NCBI GenBank assembly: GCA_020637055.1
Contig: JACJWR010000002.1
Location: 558,001 to 622,000 of the forward strand
Direction: 5' to 3'
Length of the DNA stretch: 64,000 bases
From: Actinomycetota bacterium
GTDB lineage: Bacteria > Actinomycetota > Actinomycetes > S36-B12 > UBA10799
In this document: one piece after another, positions 33,312 to 41,194 of the stretch
How the letters are laid out: each line of letters opens with the position of its first letter
How positions within the stretch are numbered: position 1 is the first letter of the stretch
The notes under the pieces: generated by a model
Told to the model about the DNA's origin: nothing
The model's input: only the letters and a program-made list of their open reading frames with translations
Databases searched by the model: none
Position numbers and translations under genes: made by a program

Positions 33312-35075
33312 TCAGGCGTCGGGGGCGGCGTCTCGCTTGGACTCGGGGGCATACTCGGCTGCGGCCTCCGCCGAGTAGTCCTGTTCGAGTTCGGCCGCCG
33401 CGGCCGCCGCCTCCCGCTCGGTCGGCTGGGCGATCTCGTGCACCGTGTCCGGTTGATGCGAAGCGGGAGCCACGTCGGACTGCTTGCGGGGCGGGTCGAT
33501 GTGAGGCAGCAGCGTGGCCACGACCACGGCCGCGAGCAGCACCATGGCAGCCGAGACCAGCGCCGTCAGGTGCGAGGCGGACATGAAGGCCTGGTAGGCC
33601 TCGGATTGCCATTGCATCACCACCGGCTCCGGAACGCCCGCAGCGGCGGCACGCTCGAAGACCACCGTCGCACCCCCCACCGACTGTTGCGCCGCGTCGC
33701 GCGCCGCCTGCGGGATCGCCGCCGGCAGCGACTCGATGGTGGGCGCCACCAATGAGGAGAAGCGGGTGGCGAGCAAGGTCGAAATCACTGCCACACCGAG
33801 CGCCCCGAACACCTGACGAACGGTGTTCTGCACCGCTGATCCGGCGCCAGCACGAGCCAGCGGCAACACGTTCTGCATCACCGTCGATGCCGGAGCCACC
33901 ACCGCCCCCATGCCCAGTCCGAACAGGAAGAACAACGTGAGCACCAACCAGAGGGGAGTATCGATCTCGAGTCTCGCCAATCCGAGCAGCGCGAAGCCGA
34001 CGATCGTCAAGCCGATCGACATCACCTTCCGATAGCCGAATCGGTTGACCAGCTTGGCGCTGCGGGGAGCGGCCAACAGTTGGCCCGCCGCGAAGGGGAG
34101 GAAGCACAAACCAGCCTGCAGGGTGGAGAAGTCGCGCAGCAACTGCAGGTAGAAGGGCAGCGTGAAGGTGATGCCGGAGAGGGCGAAGAACGCAAGACTC
34201 ACGGCCGTGAGACTCACGGCGTAGCCTCGGTTGCGGAACAACGCGACATCGAAGGAGCGGTGGTCGCTGCGCGCCTCCAAGGTCAGGAACAGCGCGATCA
34301 CCAGCACCCCGGCCAACATCGGCAACCAGACCGAGACGGCGAGGAAACTGCGTGTCTCGGAGGCGTGAATGATGCCGTAGACCAACAGCACGAGGCCTAC
34401 GAAGGACATCACGAGGCCGGGGATGTCCAACCGTTGCGGGGTCGGATTCCGAGTCTCGGGGACAACGCGCAGGATGCCGATCAATCCGATGATCACGATC
34501 GGAACGTTGATCAGGAAGACCGACCCCCAGTCGTTGCCGGTCAGCCACGACGACCAGCCCGGATGCTGCAACATCAGCCCCCCGAGCACCGGCCCCAAGG
34601 CGACAGCTCCGCCGACGGCACCGGCCCACAGGCCGATGGCCCGCCCCCGTTCGTGCGGCGGGAACACCACCGTGATGATGGCCAGCGTGACCGGCAGCAC
34701 CGCGGCCCCACCCACTCCCATCACTCCGCGGAACAGGATCAGCGCCTGAGCGTTGGGTGCGAATGCCGAAGCGGCTGACGCCACGGCGAAGACCACGAGT
34801 CCGATCACCAGGATCCGCTTCCGGCCGTATTTGTCCCCCAACACGCCCCATGTGAACAGCAGCGCGGCGAACACCAGAATGTAGGAATCAACCGCCCACA
34901 CGAGTTCACTTTGGGTGGCTTGCAGGTCTTCCTGGATGGTCGGCAGCGCGATGTTGAGGATCGTGTTGTCCAACACCACAATCAGCAGGCTGACGACCAA
35001 CACCCCGAGAATCGCCCAACGCCGGGGATGCCCCTCACCCGACACGGACCAATGGGTGGTGCGATCACTAGTCAT
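33312..35075 (-). CDS. MFS exporter, DHA2 (EmrB/QacA) family
   Basis: The 587-residue protein has 14 predicted membrane helices. Family motifs are LDNTILNIALPTI in helix 1 (DHA2 motif D1), the loop motif GDKYGRKR between helices 2 and 3, and the motif-C region in helix 5. The cytoplasmic tail of about 60 residues is Glu/Ala-rich and acidic. It should export drugs or other small molecules by proton antiport. The ATG at 35075 is preferred on homology; it has no ribosome site, and a GTG at 35138 would add 21 basic residues. Its stop is 24 bp from the PCu(A)C start. Confidence 0.9.
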   Translation of the reverse strand: MTSDRTTHWSVSGEGHPRRWAILGVLVVSLLIVVLDNTILNIALPTIQEDLQATQSELVWAVDSYILVFAALLFTWGVLGDKYGRKRILVIGLVVFAVASAASAFAPNAQALILFRGVMGVGGAAVLPVTLAIITVVFPPHERGRAIGLWAGAVGGAVALGPVLGGLMLQHPGWSSWLTGNDWGSVFLINVPIVIIGLIGILRVVPETRNPTPQRLDIPGLVMSFVGLVLLVYGIIHASETRSFLAVSVWLPMLAGVLVIALFLTLEARSDHRSFDVALFRNRGYAVSLTAVSLAFFALSGITFTLPFYLQLLRDFSTLQAGLCFLPFAAGQLLAAPRSAKLVNRFGYRKVMSIGLTIVGFALLGLARLEIDTPLWLVLTLFFLFGLGMGAVVAPASTVMQNVLPLARAGAGSAVQNTVRQVFGALGVAVISTLLATRFSSLVAPTIESLPAAIPQAARDAAQQSVGGATVVFERAAAAGVPEPVVMQWQSEAYQAFMSASHLTALVSAAMVLLAAVVVATLLPHIDPPRKQSDVAPASHQPDTVHEIAQPTEREAAAAAAELEQDYSAEAAAEYAPESKRDAAPDA

Positions 35076-35175
35076 GGCTGCCAATCGTCGCGGGGTGAGC
35101 AGGCCCACCCTACGCCCGCGGGCACCTCCCGTCGCCACTGAACCGCCGACGACCGTCAGCCGCCCCGAGACGGGC

Positions 35176-35181
35176 TAGATT
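35176..35181 (+). promoter_or_regulatory. -10 element TAGATT of a leaderless promoter
   Basis: It ends 8 nt before the ATG at 35190. Confidence 0.4.
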
Positions 35182-35189
35182 GAACCGGC

Positions 35190-35777
35190 ATGCGGCTGTT
35201 CTTCTCGCTACCGGTGCCGGAGGGCGCCCGGGCCCACCTGGCCGCCGCGCTGGAATCCCGGATCCCGGACGAGTGCGTCGACCACCTGCGGATCACCGCC
35301 CCCACCCGTTGGCATGTGACATTGACGTTCTGCGGAGACATGCCCGCGGATGCCGCTGGCAGGCTGGTCGAGGTGTGCACGGGCGCCGCCTTTCCGGTCG
35401 CGGAGAATCGCAGCGAGATTCGACTGGCGGGTGGCGGCCGCTTCGGTAGGGGCGTCGGATGGGTCGGGGTCGAAGCCGGCCCTTGGCTGCCGGAACTGGC
35501 CGCCGAGGTGTCGCGTTTCGCCCGGAACCATGGCTGCCCACCGGATCGATCACGTCCGCACCGCCAGTGGCGTCCGCACGTCACCGTGGCGCGCTCCCGA
35601 TCCACCTCCGAGACCGGCATCGGCTCCTGGTTCGCCACCGCGCTCGCCGACTACCGCGGGCCGGGCTGGCTTCCTACCTCCGTGCATCTCGTGCATTCGG
35701 TGCTGGGACCCGCCCCCACCCACACGGTGGTCGCGGAGGTTCAGCTCTCGTCGGCCGAGTCGTCGTCAAGGCCGTGA
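35190..35777 (+). CDS. thpR: RNA 2',3'-cyclic phosphodiesterase (2'-5' RNA ligase family)
   Basis: The 195-residue protein has the two HxT/S motifs of the 2H phosphoesterase fold: HVTLTF near 42 and HVTVAR near 130. Length and spacing fit ThpR, which opens 2',3'-cyclic phosphates on RNA ends and can ligate 2'-5' in reverse. It is cytoplasmic. Its 3' end overlaps the convergent WYL-domain gene by 37 bp. Confidence 0.92.
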   Translation: MRLFFSLPVPEGARAHLAAALESRIPDECVDHLRITAPTRWHVTLTFCGDMPADAAGRLVEVCTGAAFPVAENRSEIRLAGGGRFGRGVGWVGVEAGPWLPELAAEVSRFARNHGCPPDRSRPHRQWRPHVTVARSRSTSETGIGSWFATALADYRGPGWLPTSVHLVHSVLGPAPTHTVVAEVQLSSAESSSRP

Positions 35778-36760
35778 TGGGCCAGCAACTGCCGGGCCAA
35801 TGAGTCATCACAGTCGATGAGATCTGCCGGCTCGGTGACGAAGGCGCCCGGACCCGCCTGCAGCAACACCAGACCCACGCGGTCGGCCAACGGTTCCACC
35901 ACGGACATCTGCAGTTGGACGTCGGTGTCGGAGTCGATGACCGTGACGTGTTCGGCGAGGTACTCGGTGACCCACTGCCGCTCGCGCGGCATCACCACGC
36001 TGACGTCGGTGGCGCGCCGGTTGGCTGCGATCAGCTCATCGGTCTGGCTGGGGCGGTCGAACGTCTCAGCGGTCGGCTGCAAACTCCTGATCTGCTTGAC
36101 CAGATAGGTCCGGATGCTGCCGTCGGGCTGGATCGGCCCAGCATCCACCTCAAATCCGCGCTGCGTGCGAACCAACGCATACGGTTCGATGGTGCGGGTG
36201 ATGATGCCCGGCCGCCACGTGCGGTCGTATTCGATCACCACCTTGCGGCGCTGCTCCACCGCGTCGGTCAGTTCTGCTTCGTACCTGCGCCCCAGGCTGG
36301 GCCGCCACACCTCCGTCACCCCGGGCAGCCAACGGCTGCGCAACTGCGCGATGACCTCGGCCAACGCGAGGTTCTCCGGCTCGGTCCGCGCAAGGTCCTC
36401 AGCTGCGATCAGCACTTGGCCGACCTCCGACACGGTCAAACCCCCGGCTTGACCCGGTACTCCCGACCCGGGGTTGTGCAAGCGGACCGCCACCGCCTGC
36501 TCCCCGGGTACGAAGAGGTCGTCGTCGTCTTCGGCTGGATCCGCCGGCCGCCGGGAGAGGAATTCCACCCAGGCGGTCAAGCCGAGCGGACCGAGTTCGG
36601 TGCCGGAGTTGTAGGCGATCAGATCGGCGCGCAACTGCTCCGCGTCGACGTCGAGCAACTCGGCCAACTCCACCAACTCCAGCCCGCCGGGGTGGAGATC
36701 CAACATCGCCAGGGCCTCGAAGACCATGCCGAGACGTTGGACGTAGCGGGGCGGCGCCAT
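35741..36760 (-). CDS. pafC: WYL-domain transcriptional regulator, PafC-like
   Basis: The 339-residue protein has an N-terminal helix-turn-helix region, a WYL domain and a C-terminal WCX extension. It overlaps the upstream paralogue by one base (TGATG), so the two are translated together, as for PafB/PafC. In mycobacteria PafBC is a heterodimeric activator of the LexA-independent DNA-damage response. Here the usual pafA/proteasome and tat neighbours are absent, so assignment rests on the pair itself. Confidence 0.88.
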   Translation of the reverse strand: MAPPRYVQRLGMVFEALAMLDLHPGGLELVELAELLDVDAEQLRADLIAYNSGTELGPLGLTAWVEFLSRRPADPAEDDDDLFVPGEQAVAVRLHNPGSGVPGQAGGLTVSEVGQVLIAAEDLARTEPENLALAEVIAQLRSRWLPGVTEVWRPSLGRRYEAELTDAVEQRRKVVIEYDRTWRPGIITRTIEPYALVRTQRGFEVDAGPIQPDGSIRTYLVKQIRSLQPTAETFDRPSQTDELIAANRRATDVSVVMPRERQWVTEYLAEHVTVIDSDTDVQLQMSVVEPLADRVGLVLLQAGPGAFVTEPADLIDCDDSLARQLLAHHGLDDDSADES

Positions 36761-37704
36761 CAGGAGACTCCCCGCAGGTGTGCGCGTAGGTCGTCGCGGA
36801 CTTCCGATCGAAGGCTTTCCGGGCCCAGCAGGCGCACCCGGGTGCCGAGTTCGTACAACCTGTTGCGGAACGTCGTGTGGTTGCGCACCGGGATAGTCAA
36901 CTCGACCACTTCCTTGCTGCGCCGCACGCTGGTGGCGTGTCCGAGCCGGCTCTCCACCCGGGACCGGAAGGCCGGGTCGGTCTCCACCACGGCGTCCACC
37001 GGTTCACCGTCCGGGAACGTCAGCGGATCGACGTTGAGCTCCGGGGCGCCGATCGCCGGTCCGGCGCTGTTCGGCCGGTCCAGGGTGAGTGCCGACATCC
37101 GGTCCAGCCTGAACTGCTTGGTCTGCCATTCTGCGGGCGCCACCTGCGGATCGACCTCTCGGCCGACCAGGTACCAGCGTCCGTCCCGCAGCCAGATCGC
37201 ATCCGACGCCACAACTCGGTCGCGGTCGCGGTACCGGAACCGCAACAAGCATCGATGCTCGTGGCCGTGGCTGGCCAACGCCAGGGAATAGCCCGGGGCT
37301 TCGGTCATCGCGCGCCGCACCGCAGGGTCGCGGAACGAGGCACTGGATTCGGTCTTCACGGCTGAGACCCCCACCAGGGCGGCGGCACGGACGAACTCCT
37401 CCCGCTGTTCCGCCGTGAAGTGCAGTTGCACCCGCGGATCCCCGTGCTCGAGTCGATAGCGGGCGTGGCTGCCGGCGGGCGCGACATTCGTGATGCGCCA
37501 ACCGATGGCCGCGAGATGGCGCAGGTCGCGCTGGAGTTGTTCACGTTGGCCGGCGATTTCACCGCCGTAGCGACCGGCAGCCACGAGATCATCGGCCGGC
37601 ACACCCGCCGGACCGGCCTGCCCCAGCATGGCCATGATCGTCACCACGCGCTCCAAGGCCGAACCAGGATCCCGTCCCGCCTCGCGCCGCAGCGGCACCA
37701 CCAT
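36760..37704 (-). CDS. pafB: WYL-domain transcriptional regulator, PafB-like
   Basis: The 314-residue protein has an N-terminal winged-helix segment (LERVVTIMAMLGQAG), a WYL domain with WLRDGRWYLVG near 160, and a WCX domain. ATG at 37704 is preceded by GAGGGGAG (gap 6 nt). A GTG at 37719 would add five residues. It probably dimerises with the downstream PafC-like protein; a DNA-damage role is inferred from the family. Confidence 0.88.
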   Translation of the reverse strand: MVVPLRREAGRDPGSALERVVTIMAMLGQAGPAGVPADDLVAAGRYGGEIAGQREQLQRDLRHLAAIGWRITNVAPAGSHARYRLEHGDPRVQLHFTAEQREEFVRAAALVGVSAVKTESSASFRDPAVRRAMTEAPGYSLALASHGHEHRCLLRFRYRDRDRVVASDAIWLRDGRWYLVGREVDPQVAPAEWQTKQFRLDRMSALTLDRPNSAGPAIGAPELNVDPLTFPDGEPVDAVVETDPAFRSRVESRLGHATSVRRSKEVVELTIPVRNHTTFRNRLYELGTRVRLLGPESLRSEVRDDLRAHLRGVS

Positions 37705-37756
37705 GGTCGCTCCCCTCACAGTTGCGTGCTCAGAGATTATCGCCGGTTGGCTGGCC

Positions 37757-37762
37757 TACCCT
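37757..37762 (+). promoter_or_regulatory. -10 element TACCCT of a leaderless promoter
   Basis: It ends 7 nt before the GTG at 37770 and decides that start over an upstream in-frame ATG at 37722. Confidence 0.5.
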
Positions 37763-37769
37763 GGATGAC

Positions 37770-38291
37770 GTGACGAACGACGAGACCGGCGAGTCGGCTC
37801 CGGATGGTTTTCGGATCATGGTGGTGTGTCTCGGCAACATCTGCCGTTCCCCGATGGCGGCTGCGGTGTTGCGCTCGAAACTGGCCGCCGCCGGCCAGAC
37901 CGACGTACTGGTCGACTCGAGCGGAACCAGCGACTGGCACGTGGGCGAACCGGCCGATGCCCGGGCCGGCGCAACACTCCGCGCGGCCGGCTACGACCCG
38001 ACCCACAGCGCGCAGCAGTTTCAGTCCCGACACCTCTCCGCCTACGACCTCATCTTGGTGATGGACGACGACAATCTGCGTCAACTCCAGAGCCACGGCC
38101 CGGCCGGTCGGCAGGTGCGCAAGTTTCGCGAATTCGATCCGATCGTCGCCGCTGGGGACGAGTTGTCGATCCCGGACGTTCCGGATCCCTACTACGGCGG
38201 ATCCGCCGGTTTCGAGGATGTGCTTCGGATGGTGGAACGCACCAGCGAGGCAATCGTGGCGGCGTTGCAGGCCGGCGAACTCCGGCGATGA
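37770..38291 (+). CDS. Low-molecular-weight protein-tyrosine phosphatase
   Basis: The 173-residue protein has the P-loop CLGNICRS at 20-27 (Cys20, Arg26) and the general-acid Asp in DVPDPYYGG near 147. Length and spacing match LMW-PTPs of the PtpA group. It removes phosphate from tyrosine in cytoplasmic proteins. Its stop overlaps the start of the kinase-like gene by 4 bp (ATGA), a pairing conserved in several actinobacteria. Confidence 0.93.
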   Translation: MTNDETGESAPDGFRIMVVCLGNICRSPMAAAVLRSKLAAAGQTDVLVDSSGTSDWHVGEPADARAGATLRAAGYDPTHSAQQFQSRHLSAYDLILVMDDDNLRQLQSHGPAGRQVRKFREFDPIVAAGDELSIPDVPDPYYGGSAGFEDVLRMVERTSEAIVAALQAGELRR

Positions 38292-39085
38292 CGTTCTACC
38301 GCAAGGTCAAGGCTGGCGTCCCGTCTGCCTACTTCGACATCGAAGCAGCCGGATTGCGGTGGTTGTCGGTCCCGGACGGCCCACCCGTCGTCCGGGTGCG
38401 TGACGTGGCCACCGATCATCTGGAACTCGAGCGGATCGTGCCCGGCCGACCCGGCGAAGACGACCATCGGAGGTTCGGGGTGCAGCTGGCGCACCTGCAT
38501 CGCACTGAGGCGTGGGCCTTCGGTTGTCCGCCGGACGGTGTGAATCGAAGCGAGGGATTCATCGCGGATCTGCCGCTTCCCTACGGCGATTGGGGCGCCT
38601 TCGGACCGTTCTACGCCGAGGCTCGGATTCGGCCGTACCTGGACCTCCTGGGGGCTGCCGGCGGTCTGCCCGAAGCGGTGCACACGACGTTCGAGAGTCT
38701 GTTGGCCGCCCTGCGGGATTCGGATCCCGCCGTGGTGGGCCCGGCATCGACGCCACGCCGCATCCACGGCGACCTCTGGTCGGGCAACGTGGTCTGGGGC
38801 AGGCCTGACACTGACGACGAGACCCGGCTGGGCGGCTGGCTGATCGACCCGGCGGCCCACGGTGGGCATCCGGAAACGGATCTGGCCATGCTGGCGTTGT
38901 TCGGCCAGCCCGGCCTGGAGCTGATCCTCGCCGGCTACCAGTCGGTGTCACCGCTTCCGGCCGGATGGCGCGGCCGGATACCCCTGCACCAGGTGCACCC
39001 GCTGCTGGTGCATGCCGTGCTCTTCGGCGGCGGCTACCTCGCGCAGGCCCACTCCGCTGCGCGGGCGGCGCTCGCCGCCGTGTGA
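38288..39085 (+). CDS. Fructosamine/ketosamine-3-kinase family protein
   Basis: The 265-residue protein keeps the kinase-like fold elements: ATP-binding N-lobe (39-60), the catalytic HGDLWSGN at about 158-165 and the metal-binding Asp in IDPAAHGGHPETDLAM near 185. Family members phosphorylate ketosamines so that glycated proteins are repaired. It is translationally coupled to the tyrosine phosphatase, which suggests a joint role in protein modification turnover (inference). Confidence 0.9.
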   Translation: MTFYRKVKAGVPSAYFDIEAAGLRWLSVPDGPPVVRVRDVATDHLELERIVPGRPGEDDHRRFGVQLAHLHRTEAWAFGCPPDGVNRSEGFIADLPLPYGDWGAFGPFYAEARIRPYLDLLGAAGGLPEAVHTTFESLLAALRDSDPAVVGPASTPRRIHGDLWSGNVVWGRPDTDDETRLGGWLIDPAAHGGHPETDLAMLALFGQPGLELILAGYQSVSPLPAGWRGRIPLHQVHPLLVHAVLFGGGYLAQAHSAARAALAAV

Positions 39086-39110
39086 CCTGATCAGACACCC
39101 CGTACACGTT

Positions 39111-39126
39111 GGCCGGATCTCCGGCC
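39111..39126. repeat. Inverted repeat GGCCGGA-TC-TCCGGCC
   Basis: Seven-bp perfect arms with a 2-bp centre lie 10 bp before the -10 candidate of the next gene. No T tract follows, so an operator or a weak terminator for the upstream operon are both possible. Confidence 0.4.
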
Positions 39127-39148
39127 CGACGGCACTACGCTTGCTCAC

Positions 39149-39385
39149 ATGATCGACTCAGAGGTGGTGCGTGCCGCCCGAGGCATGGCAGTGGAGGCAC
39201 TGGGCACTGCTATGCGCAACGAGGAGATGGTCACCCAAGGTCGACTTGAGCAGTTCCAAGCCTTGCGGCGACGTCAGTTGCGCAAGGCCCAAGCGAATTG
39301 GGCCCAACTCAGTTGGACCGATCGGGCTGGGGTTGTTGCTCGGCGGCTGCGGCCGCCGAAGAATCGGGCCGGCTCGGCTCGCTAG
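39149..39385 (+). CDS. Small basic helical protein, unknown
   Basis: The 78-residue product is mostly helical and rich in Arg, Ala and Gln, with a strongly basic C-terminus. TACGCT (39136-39141) ends 7 nt before the ATG, matching the leaderless pattern, and supports expression. Its last 77 bp overlap the end of the convergent membrane-protein gene. No family is recognised. Confidence 0.5.
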   Translation: MIDSEVVRAARGMAVEALGTAMRNEEMVTQGRLEQFQALRRRQLRKAQANWAQLSWTDRAGVVARRLRPPKNRAGSAR

Positions 39386-40235
39386 GGTCGATCGTCTGGT
39401 TCGGCGCCTCGAGCGCCGCAGTGGGTGCAACCTCGTCGGTCTTCATGCCGAAGACGTGCGTTGCCCACCAACGTTTCAGCGGCGCCACTCTGGCGTCCGC
39501 CCGATCGGCCCGCGACTGAGCACGCTGCATCTTGGCCGGATTTCCGCCATAGGCGATTGAGGCCCAAGGCGACCCCGGACGCGCCAGACGGATCATCCCC
39601 CACCACCCGAACACCGGCTGCACGATGCTCAAGGCGGCCAGCAACAGTCGTCCCTTGAGCACGGTGATCGCCGTCGGGATCAACCACAAGACGATGAACG
39701 AGACGGGTCCGAGGATTCGCGTGAAGTGATCGGTGGGAGTGTCCGACGGCGGATTGTCAGGAGCCGCCACCAGCAAGGCGGCGGCCATCACCGCCAGGCC
39801 GATGGTGATGGCGTCCACCGACAGCGCGCCCTCCCGCTTCCAATAGACATCGTCGAGGTGCAGGATCAGCGCGAACTCGTCCAGCACCAACGCTGCGCCG
39901 ATGCCGAATAGCACCGCGCCGAGTTCCCGCCAAGGCCCGTACCGGGAGGCCGCCAGCAGCAGAACTCCCCCCACCAGCAGACTCACCACCCCCGGGACGA
40001 CGTGGTGGATGTGCAGGTCTCCAGAAGTCACGTTCTTGATCGGACCGCGTCCCGACCGGATCATCCGGGTGATGGCCCTGGTCACGATGAAGGTGGCGAC
40101 GAATGCCACCAGGGCCAAGGCCAGGGGCAGCCGCCCGGGAGTGATGATCTCTCGCTCCAACCACGCATGCACGCCACCAGTGTCCTCACCGTCCCGGTCG
40201 GTGGCAACATCGAGGTCGGCGAGTAGGTCCGGCAC
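39309..40235 (-). CDS. Multi-pass membrane protein with HIHH motif, unknown
   Basis: The 308-residue protein has about seven membrane helices (from 33 to 220) and an Ala/Glu/Pro-rich cytoplasmic tail. The LHIHHVVPG motif near 76 and LDEFALILHLDDVYW near 119 are conserved-looking clusters of His, Asp and Glu that could bind a metal or quinone. I associate this layout with actinobacterial proteins of unknown function. The GTG start at 40235 has no ribosome site. It lies 36 bp after the BrkB-type gene on the same strand. Confidence 0.75.
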   Translation of the reverse strand: MPDLLADLDVATDRDGEDTGGVHAWLEREIITPGRLPLALALVAFVATFIVTRAITRMIRSGRGPIKNVTSGDLHIHHVVPGVVSLLVGGVLLLAASRYGPWRELGAVLFGIGAALVLDEFALILHLDDVYWKREGALSVDAITIGLAVMAAALLVAAPDNPPSDTPTDHFTRILGPVSFIVLWLIPTAITVLKGRLLLAALSIVQPVFGWWGMIRLARPGSPWASIAYGGNPAKMQRAQSRADRADARVAPLKRWWATHVFGMKTDEVAPTAALEAPNQTIDPSEPSRPDSSAAAAAEQQPQPDRSN

Positions 40236-40271
40236 CTTGGGACCGACCGACGGCTCGGCAGTCGGCGGTGA

Positions 40272-41177
40272 TCACGAAGCCGAGGCAGCCACCGGTCCCA
40301 CTGTGCTGGCCACCGCGCCGTCGATGTGGGGGCCGGCGTCGACGCCCCGCAACGCGGCATTGACGGCGGTCCCGGTGAATGCCACCAGAGCAAGGCCCAG
40401 GGCGTAGAGCATGATTGCGATCGGTGCGGCGAGCACGCCGTAGACGGAGGTGTCGGAGAACACCCGCTCGAGGTAGATCGACAGGAACCACGATCCGGCC
40501 CACCACCCGAAGATGGTCACCACCGCTCCGGGTAGGGAACTGAGCAACGAGGGTCGTTGCCTCATCGTGATGTGCATCAGTCCGGTCAGGACGGTCACCA
40601 TGAGCAGCACGAACAGCGTGAGCCAGAAAGCCGAGACCACCCAGACCGGGATGCGGAGCAGCGTGCTCAGGCGCCCCGGCAGCGTGGAGAAGAAGGTGAT
40701 GGCGATTGCCAGCAGGATGGCCATCCCGATCAGCAGCAGCACTGATTGGGCCCGGATCCGGAAGTAGCCCCGCTCCCGGAACTGGCTGTTGATGATCATG
40801 TTGGCTTCGATGAAGGTCTGGATGCTGCGCGAACCCGACCACAGGGCGATGAGGAAGCTCAGCAACGGCAGACCTGCGCCACTGCGCGCGAACACCTCGT
40901 CGATCAGCGGAGCCACGTAGGTGTCCATCACTTCGGCGTTGACGAATTCGGCGGCGAACTCGAGCGCTTGGGTCTGCACGTCCACCGATTCGGCGGTGGG
41001 CAGCCACTGCTCCACGTAGCCGATCACACTGACGGTTCCGAGCAGCAGCCACGGCAGCGAGAAGACCAGCCAGAACGCGGCCTCGGCGCTCAAACCCAAC
41101 ACCCTCCGGTAGATGAAGATGCGCACCAGACGGGAGAGGAATCGCGCCACCGGGTGACTGGCCAAGCGCTTGAGCAC
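40272..41177 (-). CDS. YihY/BrkB family membrane protein
   Basis: The 301-residue protein has six membrane helices and the YihY/BrkB hallmark AEAAFWLVFSLPWLLLG in helix 1 and LWSGSRSIQTFIEANMIIN near 125. Despite old links to ribonuclease BN, these are membrane proteins of unknown transport role. GTG at 41177 is chosen because TACCGT ends 6 nt upstream on this strand; longer in-frame readings run into the divergent gene. The start is only 17 bp from the divergent acyl-CoA dehydrogenase start. Confidence 0.82.
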   Translation of the reverse strand: MLKRLASHPVARFLSRLVRIFIYRRVLGLSAEAAFWLVFSLPWLLLGTVSVIGYVEQWLPTAESVDVQTQALEFAAEFVNAEVMDTYVAPLIDEVFARSGAGLPLLSFLIALWSGSRSIQTFIEANMIINSQFRERGYFRIRAQSVLLLIGMAILLAIAITFFSTLPGRLSTLLRIPVWVVSAFWLTLFVLLMVTVLTGLMHITMRQRPSLLSSLPGAVVTIFGWWAGSWFLSIYLERVFSDTSVYGVLAAPIAIMLYALGLALVAFTGTAVNAALRGVDAGPHIDGAVASTVGPVAASAS

Positions 41178-41182
41178 TTGCC

Positions 41183-41189
41183 TACGGTA
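41183..41189. promoter_or_regulatory. Shared palindromic -10 region for two divergent leaderless genes
   Basis: TACGGTA reads as TACGGT (41183-41188) on plus and TACCGT (41184-41189) on minus. Each hexamer ends exactly 6 nt before a start codon: ATG at 41195 and GTG at 41177. The two promoters therefore overlap and should exclude each other. Confidence 0.6.
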
Positions 41190-41194
41190 GCGCC

